Origin: Flavobacterium sp. UBA6721
Lineage (GTDB): Bacteria > Bacteroidota > Bacteroidia > Flavobacteriales > Flavobacteriaceae
Length of the DNA stretch: 64,000 nt
Direction of reading: 5' to 3'
NCBI GenBank assembly: GCA_002454195.1
Contig: DKIJ01000030.1
Location: forward strand, 1-64,000
Position numbers and translations under genes: made by a program. Positions 8,487 to 16,658 of this stretch are shown in pieces (within the stretch, counting starts at the first letter, position 1; the number at the start of each line of letters is the position of its first letter). Under the pieces are notes generated by a model that worked only from the letters and a program-made list of their open reading frames with translations, was not told the DNA's origin and searched no databases.

Positions 8487-10358
8487 ATGTTTCTAGAAGA
8501 GTATGATGTAATTGTTGTTGGTGCTGGTCACGCAGGTTCTGAAGCTGCAGCCGCTGCCGCAAATTTGGGTTCAAAAACTTTATTGGTTACAATGAGTTTG
8601 CAAAACATTGCCCAGATGTCTTGTAATCCTGCAATGGGTGGAATTGCAAAAGGTCAAATTGTTCGTGAGATTGATGCGCTTGGTGGTTATTCAGGAATTG
8701 TTTCTGATAGAACGGCAATTCAATTTAAAATGTTGAACAAATCAAAGGGTCCTGCCATGTGGTCTCCGCGAGTTCAAAGTGACCGTATGCGTTTTGCCGA
8801 AGAATGGAGAATGATGTTAGAAGGAACACCAAATCTAGATTTCTATCAGGAAATGGTTAAAGGTTTGATTATTGAAAACGGAAAAGTAAAAGGAATTAAA
8901 ACTTCGCTTGGAGTCGAGATCCGTTCCAAATCGGTTGTGTTAACCAATGGAACTTTTTTGAATGGATTAATTCATATTGGAGAAAAACAATTTGGTGGAG
9001 GTAGAGCAGGAGAAAGTGCTGCTCACGGAATTACCGAAGATTTAATCGAAGCTGGTTTTGAAGCTGGAAGAATGAAAACAGGAACGCCTCCACGTGTGGA
9101 TGGTCGTTCTTTGGATTATTCTAAAATGAACGAAGAAAAAGGAGATGCAAAACCTTCTAAGTTTTCTTATTCCGATTTGACTTCTCCATTAACGCATCAA
9201 CGTTCTTGTTATATGACGTACACTTCTAATGAGGTGCACAATATTTTAAGAGAAGGATTTGATCGTTCTCCAATGTTCAATGGTAGAATTAAAAGTATAG
9301 GTCCAAGATATTGTCCTTCTATCGAAGATAAAATTAATCGTTTTGCTGATAAAGAACGTCACCAACTTTTTGTGGAACCAGAAGGTTGGAATACTTGTGA
9401 AGTTTATGTAAATGGTTTTTCAACTTCGCTTCCAGAGGATATTCAATTTAAAGCTTTACGTACAGTAGCAGGTTTTGAGAATGTAAAATTCTTTAGACCT
9501 GGATATGCTATCGAATATGATTATTTTCCACCGACACAATTAAAACATACTTTAGAAACAAAGTTAGTTGAAGGTTTGTATTTTGCTGGACAGATTAACG
9601 GAACAACCGGTTATGAAGAAGCTGCTTCGCAAGGTTTGATGGCTGGTATTAACGCGCATTTAAAAGTTCATGAAAAAGCACCTTTAATTTTAAAAAGGGA
9701 CGAAGCTTATATTGGGGTTTTAATTGACGACTTAATTACGAAAGGTACAGAAGAACCTTATCGTATGTTTACATCACGTGCTGAGTACAGAACTTTATTG
9801 CGTCAGGATAATGCCGATTTTAGATTAACGCCTATGTCTTATGAAATAGGATTAGCTTCTGAAGCTCGTTTACGCAGAATGGAACGTAAATTAAACGAAT
9901 CTGAAAAAATGGTTTCGTTTTTTAGAGAAACTAGTATTACGATAGGAGAGACCAATCCAATTTTAGAAGCAAAAGAATCGGCACCAATTTTGCAAGGCGA
10001 TAAAATGTTTAAAATTTTCTCTCGTCCGCAAATTGATTTAGAAGATATGATGAAGTTTGAAAAAGTTCAAGCTTACGTCTCCGAAAATGAATTAGACGAA
10101 GAAATTTTAGAACAAGCCGAAATTCAGGTAAAATATTCGGGCTATATCGAAAAGGAAAGAAATAATGCTGATAAACTTTCCCGTTTGGAAGATGTAAAAA
10201 TCCCTGAAGATTTTGATTATAATAAAATTAAATCGATGTCGATAGAGGCGAAGCAAAAATTAAATAAAATCCGTCCGGTAACTATTTCTCAGGCTTCAAG
10301 AATTAGCGGAGTTTCTCCAAGTGATATTTCGGTATTGCTAATTTATATGGGACGATAA
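8487..10358 (+). CDS. mnmG: tRNA uridine-5-carboxymethylaminomethyl modification enzyme MnmG (GidA)
   Basis: A full-length (623-residue) FAD protein. The dinucleotide-binding motif VVGAGHAGSEAA is at about residues 10-21, and the family signatures SCNPAMGG, GTPPR and AGQINGTTGYEEAASQG are all present. With MnmE it installs the cmnm5 group at U34 of several tRNAs. It is flanked by parS-like sites on both sides (8302, 8348 and 10441), the usual near-origin setting of gidA in many bacteria. The ATG start fits the family N-terminus. Confidence 0.97.
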   Translation: MFLEEYDVIVVGAGHAGSEAAAAAANLGSKTLLVTMSLQNIAQMSCNPAMGGIAKGQIVREIDALGGYSGIVSDRTAIQFKMLNKSKGPAMWSPRVQSDRMRFAEEWRMMLEGTPNLDFYQEMVKGLIIENGKVKGIKTSLGVEIRSKSVVLTNGTFLNGLIHIGEKQFGGGRAGESAAHGITEDLIEAGFEAGRMKTGTPPRVDGRSLDYSKMNEEKGDAKPSKFSYSDLTSPLTHQRSCYMTYTSNEVHNILREGFDRSPMFNGRIKSIGPRYCPSIEDKINRFADKERHQLFVEPEGWNTCEVYVNGFSTSLPEDIQFKALRTVAGFENVKFFRPGYAIEYDYFPPTQLKHTLETKLVEGLYFAGQINGTTGYEEAASQGLMAGINAHLKVHEKAPLILKRDEAYIGVLIDDLITKGTEEPYRMFTSRAEYRTLLRQDNADFRLTPMSYEIGLASEARLRRMERKLNESEKMVSFFRETSITIGETNPILEAKESAPILQGDKMFKIFSRPQIDLEDMMKFEKVQAYVSENELDEEILEQAEIQVKYSGYIEKERNNADKLSRLEDVKIPEDFDYNKIKSMSIEAKQKLNKIRPVTISQASRISGVSPSDISVLLIYMGR

Positions 10359-10381
10359 GATTTGAGATTGTAAACAAATGC

Positions 10382-10419
10382 TAACGATTTTTGATTTAAT
10401 ATGCAATCAAAAATCGTTA
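10382..10419. repeat. 15-bp perfect inverted repeat downstream of mnmG
   Basis: TAACGATTTTTGATT (10382-10396) and its exact reverse complement (10405-10419) with an 8-base loop. The stem is AT-rich and no T-run follows it, so it is at best a weak terminator. It may instead be a remnant of a small inverted repeat of the kind found in other gaps of this window. Confidence 0.6.
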
Positions 10420-10440
10420 ATCTATAATCTGCAATCAGCA

Positions 10441-10456
10441 TGTTCCACGTGAAACT
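10441..10456. promoter_or_regulatory. parS-like site 3
   Basis: TGTTCCACGTGAAACT fits TGTTnCACGTGnAACA at all but the last fixed base. It lies 83 bases after mnmG, so mnmG is bracketed by parS-like sites. Confidence 0.7.
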
Positions 10457-10567
10457 ACGCTGTTAACCCTTATGAATACTAAAAAAAGTCTGTTTCTTTT
10501 ATTTTTAAATTTAGCAAACTTTTAAACTGATTACTAAAAACGGACCACTGACCACTATAAAACTAAA

Positions 10568-11416
10568 ATGGATATTTCAAATAAAAAACATTTTCTTACT
10601 GTAAAAGATCATTCAGTTTCAAAAGAAATCTTCGAATTATATTATGACGAAAATTTGGATATGTTGATTACACATCCACAACCTAGTTTAGAAAATTTAG
10701 GGAAGTATTACGAAAGTGAAGATTATATTTCGCATACAGATAACAAAAGATCTTTATTTGAAAAAGCCTATCATTTTGTAAAAGGAATTGCTTTAAAAAA
10801 TAAATTGAATTTAATTAATTCTCAGCAATCCCAAAAAGGCCGAATTTTAGATATTGGTGCCGGGACAGGTGATTTTTTAATGGTTGCTAAAAATGACGGT
10901 TGGCAAACAGTGGGAATTGAACCGAGCGATAGAGCGAAGGGCATAGCAAAGAATAAAGGAATTTCTTTTGTTGAAAATACATCTGCTTTAGAAAATCATT
11001 CTTTTGATGTGATTACAATGTGGCATGTTTTAGAACATGTACCCGATTTAGAATTTCAAATCAAAGAACTGAAACGTTTATTAAAACCGGATGGGACGCT
11101 TATTGTTGCAGTACCTAATTTTAAATCTTTCGATGCTAAATATTATGATTCGTTTTGGGCAGCTTATGATGTGCCTATTCATTTTTGGCATTTTTCCAAA
11201 AAAGCTATTCAAATGCTTTTTGCAAAAGAAAATATGAAATTAGAAAAAGTGCTTCCAATGAAATTTGATTCTTTTTATGTGAGTTTGCTTTCTGAAAAAT
11301 ACAAAAACGGAAAAATGAATTTTGTAAATGCATTTTTTATCGGATTGCAGTCAAATTGGAAAGCAAAACAAAATTTAGAGTATTCTTCCTTAATTTACGT
11401 GCTAAAAAACAGCTAA
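10568..11416 (+). CDS. Class I SAM-dependent methyltransferase
   Basis: The 282-residue protein has a Rossmann SAM-binding motif RILDIGAGTGDFLMVA at about residues 95-110, and MWHVLEHVPD at about 157-166, the typical Methyltransf_11/23 post-motif. The N-terminal 80 residues form a small domain with YYESEDYISH, often seen in O-antigen or polysaccharide-linked methyltransferases. The substrate is unknown. It is a single gene with its own terminator; it does not look like part of the lasso cluster, which starts 900 bases further on. Confidence 0.85.
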   Translation: MDISNKKHFLTVKDHSVSKEIFELYYDENLDMLITHPQPSLENLGKYYESEDYISHTDNKRSLFEKAYHFVKGIALKNKLNLINSQQSQKGRILDIGAGTGDFLMVAKNDGWQTVGIEPSDRAKGIAKNKGISFVENTSALENHSFDVITMWHVLEHVPDLEFQIKELKRLLKPDGTLIVAVPNFKSFDAKYYDSFWAAYDVPIHFWHFSKKAIQMLFAKENMKLEKVLPMKFDSFYVSLLSEKYKNGKMNFVNAFFIGLQSNWKAKQNLEYSSLIYVLKNS

Positions 11417-11426
11417 AACTTATTTT

Positions 11427-11451
11427 AAAGCCTTTTAAGAGGCTTTTTTTG
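11427..11451 (+). terminator. Intrinsic terminator of the methyltransferase gene
   Basis: Stem AAAGCC / GGCTTT with loop TTTTAAGA followed by a T-run, 10 bases after the stop codon. Confidence 0.8.
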
Positions 11452-11621
11452 TTTAAATAGTGTCATTTATTGTCTTTTTTTAGATTTATCTTTATTCTTA
11501 ATTTATTTAATCCGTTTTTTATAGCAATAAATTATGGGTTTTGGTTTTATTATAGTAATTCTTAATAGTTTAAAATTTTCCCATTTTTTTGTTGTTTCTT
11601 AGGTTACTATCTATTTTTTTA

Positions 11622-11629
11622 TATTTTTG
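11622..11629 (+). promoter_or_regulatory. Putative -7 element for the OmpH-like gene
   Basis: TATTTTTG matches TAnnTTTG and stands about 80 bases before the likely ATG at 11712. TTG triplets lie further upstream than usual (11592-11594), so only the -7 half is supported. The rest of 11452-11666 is featureless AT-rich sequence. Confidence 0.35.
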
Positions 11630-11711
11630 CTCACACACATATATTTTAATTACAATTTAATCCAAAATGAAATCACAGATTCACGAATACCAAAAAAGCA
11701 ATATTTATAAC

Positions 11712-12278
11712 ATGAGTAAAAAAGTATTATTAATTATCGCAATTTCTATTTCAGTTGTTGCTTGTAACAAAACTGCCGAAGTTAAAGAAGTGAAAACAGC
11801 TTATGTAGATACTTCGGAATTAATGAAAGAATATACAGAGGCAAAAGATCTTGAAGCAAAGTATAAAGCACAATCAGAGGAAAAAGGAAGACAGTTAGAA
11901 GCTGAGATTAATCGTTTTAAGCAGGATGCTGCTAATTTCCAATCCCAGGCTCAGGCAAACGGTCAGGAATGGGCTCAAAAAAGAGGAGCTGAATTACAAA
12001 AAAGAGAGCAACAATTAGGTTATGCTCAACAAGCATTAGCGCAGCAATTACAACAAGAAAGTGGAGCAGAAATGGATACGCTTATCAAAGGAGTTAAGAA
12101 ATTTATCAAGGATTACGGAAAAGAAAAAGGTTACTCTTACATCTATGGTACTGGAGACGCTGCTTCTATTTTATATGCTGAGGATAAGTATGATATTACT
12201 AAAGAAATTATTAAAGCTCTGAATGAGAAGTACAAAGCTTCTTCTAAATCAGAAACTAAAGCTGAAGAAAAGAAATAA
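11712..12278 (+). CDS. OmpH/Skp-family periplasmic lipoprotein
   Basis: I choose the ATG at 11712 because it puts the lipoprotein leader first (MSKKVLLIIAISISVVAC, lipobox VVAC with Cys18), giving 188 residues; the ATG at 11667 would add 15 charged residues before the leader. The mature part starts with the Skp-like phrase KTAYVDTSELMKEY and continues as a long Gln/Ala/Glu helical hairpin, ending YIYGTGDAASILYAEDKYDIT, typical of the family. Skp-like chaperones escort outer-membrane proteins in the periplasm. The lipid anchor is a common Bacteroidota variation. Confidence 0.85.
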   Translation: MSKKVLLIIAISISVVACNKTAEVKEVKTAYVDTSELMKEYTEAKDLEAKYKAQSEEKGRQLEAEINRFKQDAANFQSQAQANGQEWAQKRGAELQKREQQLGYAQQALAQQLQQESGAEMDTLIKGVKKFIKDYGKEKGYSYIYGTGDAASILYAEDKYDITKEIIKALNEKYKASSKSETKAEEKK

Positions 12279-12298
12279 TTCTTTCTTTTAAAGTTTAA

Positions 12299-12338
12299 AA
12301 AATGCCTTCATTTCTAATTTAAATGAAGGCATTTTTTT
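12299..12338. terminator. Bidirectional intrinsic terminator
   Basis: Strong stem AAATGCCTTCATTT / AAATGAAGGCATTT with a 7-base loop and T-run. It lies tail-to-tail between the OmpH-like gene and the nucleotidyltransferase gene and marks the left border of the lasso cluster. Confidence 0.9.
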
Positions 12339-12349
12339 ATGGATAAATT

Positions 12350-13588
12350 TTATTTTTTATTTGGATTACCAGGGAATAAAATTAGCCTAAAAGGACGAAT
12401 TAAATAATATAAAAAATAGAGTTTTCTATTGAGTTTAACTGCCATATAATCATCTGGTTGAGGATAACATATACTAATTAAGTTTTTTAATATATATATG
12501 GTTTTATCTCTTTTATTATTATAAAAATTAGAGGTAAATTTTAATTGATTATAATTATAAGAAATAGCATCAAACATAGGAAATTTATTTTCTCTAACCT
12601 TTCTATATGAACTATTTAATATTCTACTTGTTAAAGTGTTTTCTGATTTTTGTTTTTGATTTTCTTTAAAATTAATTCCGATAATATTTGTTATTGCATT
12701 TCGTATAGAATTTAAATTATAATTACTATTTAGTTTATTTATAATTATTTGATCACTAGAATCAATTTTATCATTTTTTATCAGTTTTTCTAGTTCAATA
12801 AAAATTTGTGTAATATCAACCAAAGTTTTTAAATACCCCATATTATCCATGAGCATGTGATGAAGTGCAATGGCTCTATAATGTTCTACCGAATTTAAAC
12901 ATTCAATTTCTTTTTGAAATAAAAGGTATTCGCTTTTTTCTCTTAAATCAAAAATATTTAAGTTATCTGCTAAATGAGTGTTTTTATTTATGATATTAAA
13001 ATGAAATTCTACATGATGAATTCTTTTGTTACTATTATATTTATCAAAGCTAAAATCTTTATGTTTTAGGATAAATTTTTTATGTCCTATCCAATGGTAA
13101 TATTCTTTTTGATAAGCCAAAAAACCATCATTTTCTAAAATTTTGATTGCTTTTGGAATGTCATCAGGATTTATGATAAGGTCAATGTCGCTAGATTCTC
13201 TCATACTGATATTACCAAAAAACTGCTTAGAAAATGCGGTGCCTTTATAGGGTATGACATTGATTTTATTCTCTTGAAGTAAAAAAATCAATCGCTCTGT
13301 TTCTTTAGCTTGTTCAAAATTTTGTAGTTTGAGTCTATTTAATCGATTAGAGACTCTTTTCTTTATTTCTTCGGGTACCGAAGTAGCTTTTAAAATAACG
13401 CTATAAATTATAGGCCTAATTCGGTGTTTTCGGCAGATTTTGATAAAGGTTGTCCAATCAACAGAATTCTGGCTAATAAAGTCGTTTAAATCGTTTATTT
13501 CAGCTGTTTTAAAGTGTATTCTACAACATAAAATAATTAATGCTATAGAATTATCATATCGGTTTTGTATTTCTGAAATAGTAATCAC
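12350..13588 (-). CDS. Nucleotidyltransferase-family tailoring protein (PF14907-type) of the lasso cluster
   Basis: The 412-residue protein has the hallmarks of the uncharacterised NTP_transf_5 family: IPYKGTAF at about residues 112-119 and the catalytic pair in RESSDIDLII (Asp134, Asp136), then a helical C-terminal half. Family knowledge: proteins of this type recur in RiPP clusters, and in the pseudomycoidin lasso cluster the homologous protein (PsmN) adds sugar to the kinase-installed phosphate. Here it is the last of four minus-strand genes, 25 bases after the hydroxylase, with a Ser kinase nearby, so a similar role is inferred. Base composition is clearly lower in GC than in neighbouring housekeeping genes. 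Confidence 0.75.
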   Translation of the reverse strand: MITISEIQNRYDNSIALIILCCRIHFKTAEINDLNDFISQNSVDWTTFIKICRKHRIRPIIYSVILKATSVPEEIKKRVSNRLNRLKLQNFEQAKETERLIFLLQENKINVIPYKGTAFSKQFFGNISMRESSDIDLIINPDDIPKAIKILENDGFLAYQKEYYHWIGHKKFILKHKDFSFDKYNSNKRIHHVEFHFNIINKNTHLADNLNIFDLREKSEYLLFQKEIECLNSVEHYRAIALHHMLMDNMGYLKTLVDITQIFIELEKLIKNDKIDSSDQIIINKLNSNYNLNSIRNAITNIIGINFKENQKQKSENTLTSRILNSSYRKVRENKFPMFDAISYNYNQLKFTSNFYNNKRDKTIYILKNLISICYPQPDDYMAVKLNRKLYFLYYLIRPFRLILFPGNPNKK

Positions 13589-13613
13589 TGGGTTGAAATG
13601 GATTTTGTATTGT

Positions 13614-14141
13614 TTATATTAAATTATCCGGAAAAATTTTCCAGTCAATCAAAAGATGAATTCGGTCTGTTTCACCATTATTTTCAACGGAATGGTATTT
13701 TCCATCATTATTGATTTCCCAAATTTCACCTTCTTTCATATTAATAATTTCATTGTCTACTTCGAAAAAGCATTTTGAGTTAGTCTGAATTGGGATATGT
13801 ATACGATGGTATTTTTTAAAATTTTCTCCCTTATCTATATGGCGATGTATTTTTTTTCCGGCTGGGAGATTAATTAATATAGCCGATTGAAGTTCTCCTT
13901 TACCTAATTTTTCAGATAGAATTTTTTTTATTTTTTCTAATTCAGGAATAAAAATTCCAAAATCCTTATGAATTTTGACTGATTGTAATAGTTCATCAAA
14001 AAGTAATGGAACCGTAAGGGTTTCTGCATGAACTTTATGAGCAATTTGTCTAAACTTGTAATAATTCCAGTCTAAACGTTCTAATTTATTTGACAAACCG
14101 TTAATGTCTACTGTATCAAAATATTTGAAATTAAAATTCAT
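13614..14141 (-). CDS. Aspartyl/asparaginyl beta-hydroxylase-like 2-oxoglutarate dioxygenase
   Basis: This 175-residue protein resembles the Asp_Arg_Hydrox family. HRHID contains the iron-binding H101-x-D103, YHRIHIPIQT follows, and KYHSVENNGETDRIHLLIDW supplies the distal His150 and the 2-oxoglutarate-binding Arg160. It overlaps the preceding sulfotransferase gene by 11 bases, so the two are coupled. In a lasso cluster it could hydroxylate a side chain, but the predicted core peptide has no Asp or Asn, so either another residue or a different substrate is used. The reaction is inferred from family only. Confidence 0.75.
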   Translation of the reverse strand: MNFNFKYFDTVDINGLSNKLERLDWNYYKFRQIAHKVHAETLTVPLLFDELLQSVKIHKDFGIFIPELEKIKKILSEKLGKGELQSAILINLPAGKKIHRHIDKGENFKKYHRIHIPIQTNSKCFFEVDNEIINMKEGEIWEINNDGKYHSVENNGETDRIHLLIDWKIFPDNLI

Positions 14142-14796
14142 AATCTAATTTTTTAAAATCATCTTTAAATAATTCTTGAATCTGTTTTTTTTGTTCTTCA
14201 GAATAATAAATATTGAAATCTTTCCTTGTTGAAGAGTTAACTTTAATCTTTGGTAAATCGGCTAATTGAAAATTAATTAATTTGGATAGTGGATTTATAT
14301 CTGCAGTTAATTCTTCTAATTTAAAATAATGAATTTTTGCATTGAGATCATTCCAATAAGTCTGATTAAAATAGAAACGTAATCCCCCCCAATTTCCTCT
14401 GGCAAAGGATTTTACTTTATGATTAATACTGCCATAAAAATTTTCATAAAATGTATCAGTTTGATTGGGCAGTAAATGTTTATGCTGATTTAATTTTTCA
14501 ATTAGATTATCTAAAATCATTTCTTTATTTAAAATATCCATCTGATGGAACCAAGCAGAAATAAAACGATCATAAGGATTTCTAACAATCTGAATAATTT
14601 TATAGTTTGATAATTGATCAATAGGAATATTATAAACATAACATATTTCAGATAACGTCAGATGATAAACCGGATAATCTACTTTTCTTAGTGGTGGACG
14701 AAAACGAAAACCGGAATCTATTAAAAGTTTTCTTAATGAATTGGAGGCTGTTTTTGGAGGTAAGAGCAGAATGATTTTTTCTTTTTCTATAATCAT
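14131..14796 (-). CDS. Sulfotransferase family protein (second sulfotransferase of the lasso cluster)
   Basis: The 221-residue protein starts with the PAPS 5'-phosphosulfate loop PPKTASNSLR (residues 13-22) and has the 3'-phosphate motif VRNPYDRFISAW (71-82), which places it in the Sulfotransfer_2-like group. This is a different subfamily from the sulfotransferase at 17563-18426. It follows the cyclase gene by 11 bases and overlaps the hydroxylase, so these belong to one minus-strand operon. The acceptor is unknown; the Ser/Thr/Tyr-rich lasso core is the obvious candidate. The DNA is very AT-rich. Confidence 0.8.
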   Translation of the reverse strand: MIIEKEKIILLLPPKTASNSLRKLLIDSGFRFRPPLRKVDYPVYHLTLSEICYVYNIPIDQLSNYKIIQIVRNPYDRFISAWFHQMDILNKEMILDNLIEKLNQHKHLLPNQTDTFYENFYGSINHKVKSFARGNWGGLRFYFNQTYWNDLNAKIHYFKLEELTADINPLSKLINFQLADLPKIKVNSSTRKDFNIYYSEEQKKQIQELFKDDFKKLDYEF

Positions 14797-14807
14797 GCTT
14801 AAAATAT

Positions 14808-16601
14808 TTAAAAGTTTAAATCAATTAGATAATCCATTTCTTTCATACTATTAAATCTATTTATTTTCATTGTTTCGCTTTCACCTTCTTGTTTCTGGTA
14901 TTCTTCAGTAGATATCATCAAGCCTGTATGGTTTTTAATTTTATAGTCTTTTAGTTCTTCGGATTTTCTTTGTTTCCAATATTCTACAAAAGCAAGTGTT
15001 TTGGCTCCGTTTCTCTTGGGTTGTAAACGAACCTTATCAGGTAAAATACCTTCGCATAGGTTCCTAAATAAGGCTCTTGAATAGGGTTTGGGTTTAAACA
15101 AATCAGCAGGTAGGCTATAAATTATTTCTAATAAGCGTATATCTGCCAACGGGTATACTGTTTCAATACCATATTGATTAGCATAAGCCCCTTCTGATTC
15201 AGTACGCAATGCTGTATGTGCTCTACAAATTTGTTGTTTTTGCCAACTTTTAAAACTGGGGTTAAAGACAAAGGAACTATCTTTCAGTTCGTTATAAAAT
15301 TCAGAACTTGGATTCAATAAATTTCTTTTCTCTTGTATTTTTGAATAGTTTAATACGGTAGTTTTTGCTTTTTTAGTTCTATAATAGTGAATTATTTTTT
15401 TTATGGCATTGCGTCTAAAATCAAATAAAAAGACGAATAATCCTTTAATATTAAAATCGTTTAGATAATCATAAAAATAATTATTCCCAATTTGAGAAAT
15501 GCCTTCATCTCCCGGAAAACCGCTAAAAATGACTTCGACCTCATTTTGTTCTGCAGCCACTTTATACAAGCTGTCTTGCCAGACAGCATCACTATTAGCA
15601 TGTCCGCCCATAACTTCATTTCTTTTCTCTAATTCATGAAAAACATCCTTATAATAGAAAGAAGTAATTTGATGGTGGTTTTCACGAATTAAATCAGCAT
15701 AATTGATAATTTCTTGTTGAGTTTGTTGTTCATCAATGCCGTTTTCTGAGTATGCTTTTGTAGTTTCGTTTAGAATAAAAGAATAAGTATGAAGCTTATT
15801 TTTATCCATTATTCGGGATAAAATTACGGCAATTGCTGAAGAATCCATACCTCCAGAAAGTTGACAGCCTACATTTTTTTTACCTCTTATTCTGGATTGA
15901 ATTGCGATTTCAAGACTTGAGCGTAAAAGTGTATAATAATCTTCTTTTTGCTTGCAATGACTTAAATCGACAGTGCCAAGTTCCCAATAGCAAACTTCTT
16001 CTATTTCCCCACTAGGAGCTATAGCAATATAATGTGCTGGTTTAAGTCTTTTAATGTGTTTGAAAAAAGTGTTTTCTACTTCATGAGGATAACTTCGTAG
16101 TTCTTTGGCTATATAATATTCATTAAGTGCTGACTTTTTAAATAAAGCAGATTTTATCGCTGGAATTGTAGTCCCAAAATAAAGCAAACCTTCTTGTTTC
16201 ATATAAAAAAGAGGACGTATTCCCATTTGGTCTTTGGCAAGAAAAAGTTCTTTCTTGGTTTCATCCCAAATAACAAAACTAAAATCACCTATTAAATGTT
16301 TTACACAATCAGCTTCCCATTGCTTATAAGCAGCAAGAATCACTTCCTTTTCATCAGAATTTTTTTTAATAACCAATTGGGTTTGCAATTCTTCTATATT
16401 ATCTAATCGACACCAGCCTGCAAAATATAAATTTGGATAATTCTCATTATTAATGATTGATGTAGCAAAGTCATCGAGCAGGATTTCATCTGTTATGAAA
16501 GAATTATTTTTATTGTTTAGTGTTTTAATAGTATGATACTTAGTAGCAGCTTGTTGTAAATTGCCGTTATTTAAGTTTAAAATTCCAAAAAATCCTTTCA
16601 T
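14808..16601 (-). CDS. Lasso cyclase (asparagine-synthetase-like, LasC/McjC type)
   Basis: This 597-residue protein has the glutamine-amidotransferase-like N-terminal domain (about 1-200) and an Asn-synthase C-terminal domain with the ATP-pyrophosphatase loop QLSGGMDSSAIA (SGGMDSS at 249-255). The catalytic Cys2 of true asparagine synthetases is replaced: the protein begins MKGFFG. This is the expected state of lasso cyclases, which adenylate the ring Asp/Glu and do not hydrolyse glutamine. It heads a four-gene minus-strand operon and diverges from the kinase operon across 57 bases. With B1, B2 and the precursor nearby, I consider the assignment strong. Confidence 0.9.
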   Translation of the reverse strand: MKGFFGILNLNNGNLQQAATKYHTIKTLNNKNNSFITDEILLDDFATSIINNENYPNLYFAGWCRLDNIEELQTQLVIKKNSDEKEVILAAYKQWEADCVKHLIGDFSFVIWDETKKELFLAKDQMGIRPLFYMKQEGLLYFGTTIPAIKSALFKKSALNEYYIAKELRSYPHEVENTFFKHIKRLKPAHYIAIAPSGEIEEVCYWELGTVDLSHCKQKEDYYTLLRSSLEIAIQSRIRGKKNVGCQLSGGMDSSAIAVILSRIMDKNKLHTYSFILNETTKAYSENGIDEQQTQQEIINYADLIRENHHQITSFYYKDVFHELEKRNEVMGGHANSDAVWQDSLYKVAAEQNEVEVIFSGFPGDEGISQIGNNYFYDYLNDFNIKGLFVFLFDFRRNAIKKIIHYYRTKKAKTTVLNYSKIQEKRNLLNPSSEFYNELKDSSFVFNPSFKSWQKQQICRAHTALRTESEGAYANQYGIETVYPLADIRLLEIIYSLPADLFKPKPYSRALFRNLCEGILPDKVRLQPKRNGAKTLAFVEYWKQRKSEELKDYKIKNHTGLMISTEEYQKQEGESETMKINRFNSMKEMDYLIDLNF

Positions 16602-16616
16602 TTCACTGTATTTTTT

Positions 16617-16624
16617 TACATTTG
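16617..16624 (+). promoter_or_regulatory. Putative -7 element for the kinase-sulfotransferase-B1-B2 operon
   Basis: TACATTTG matches TAnnTTTG, 34 bases before the kinase ATG, inside the 57-base gap between the divergent cyclase and kinase genes. No clear TTG is present at -33. Confidence 0.45.
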
Positions 16625-16658
16625 CGAAGTTAATAAAATATTAAAATTAAGCGAACTA

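Noticed and set aside
14808..16601. True asparagine synthetase B
   Set aside because: The catalytic Cys2 is lost and the gene lies with B1, B2 and a precursor, so a lasso cyclase is the better call.
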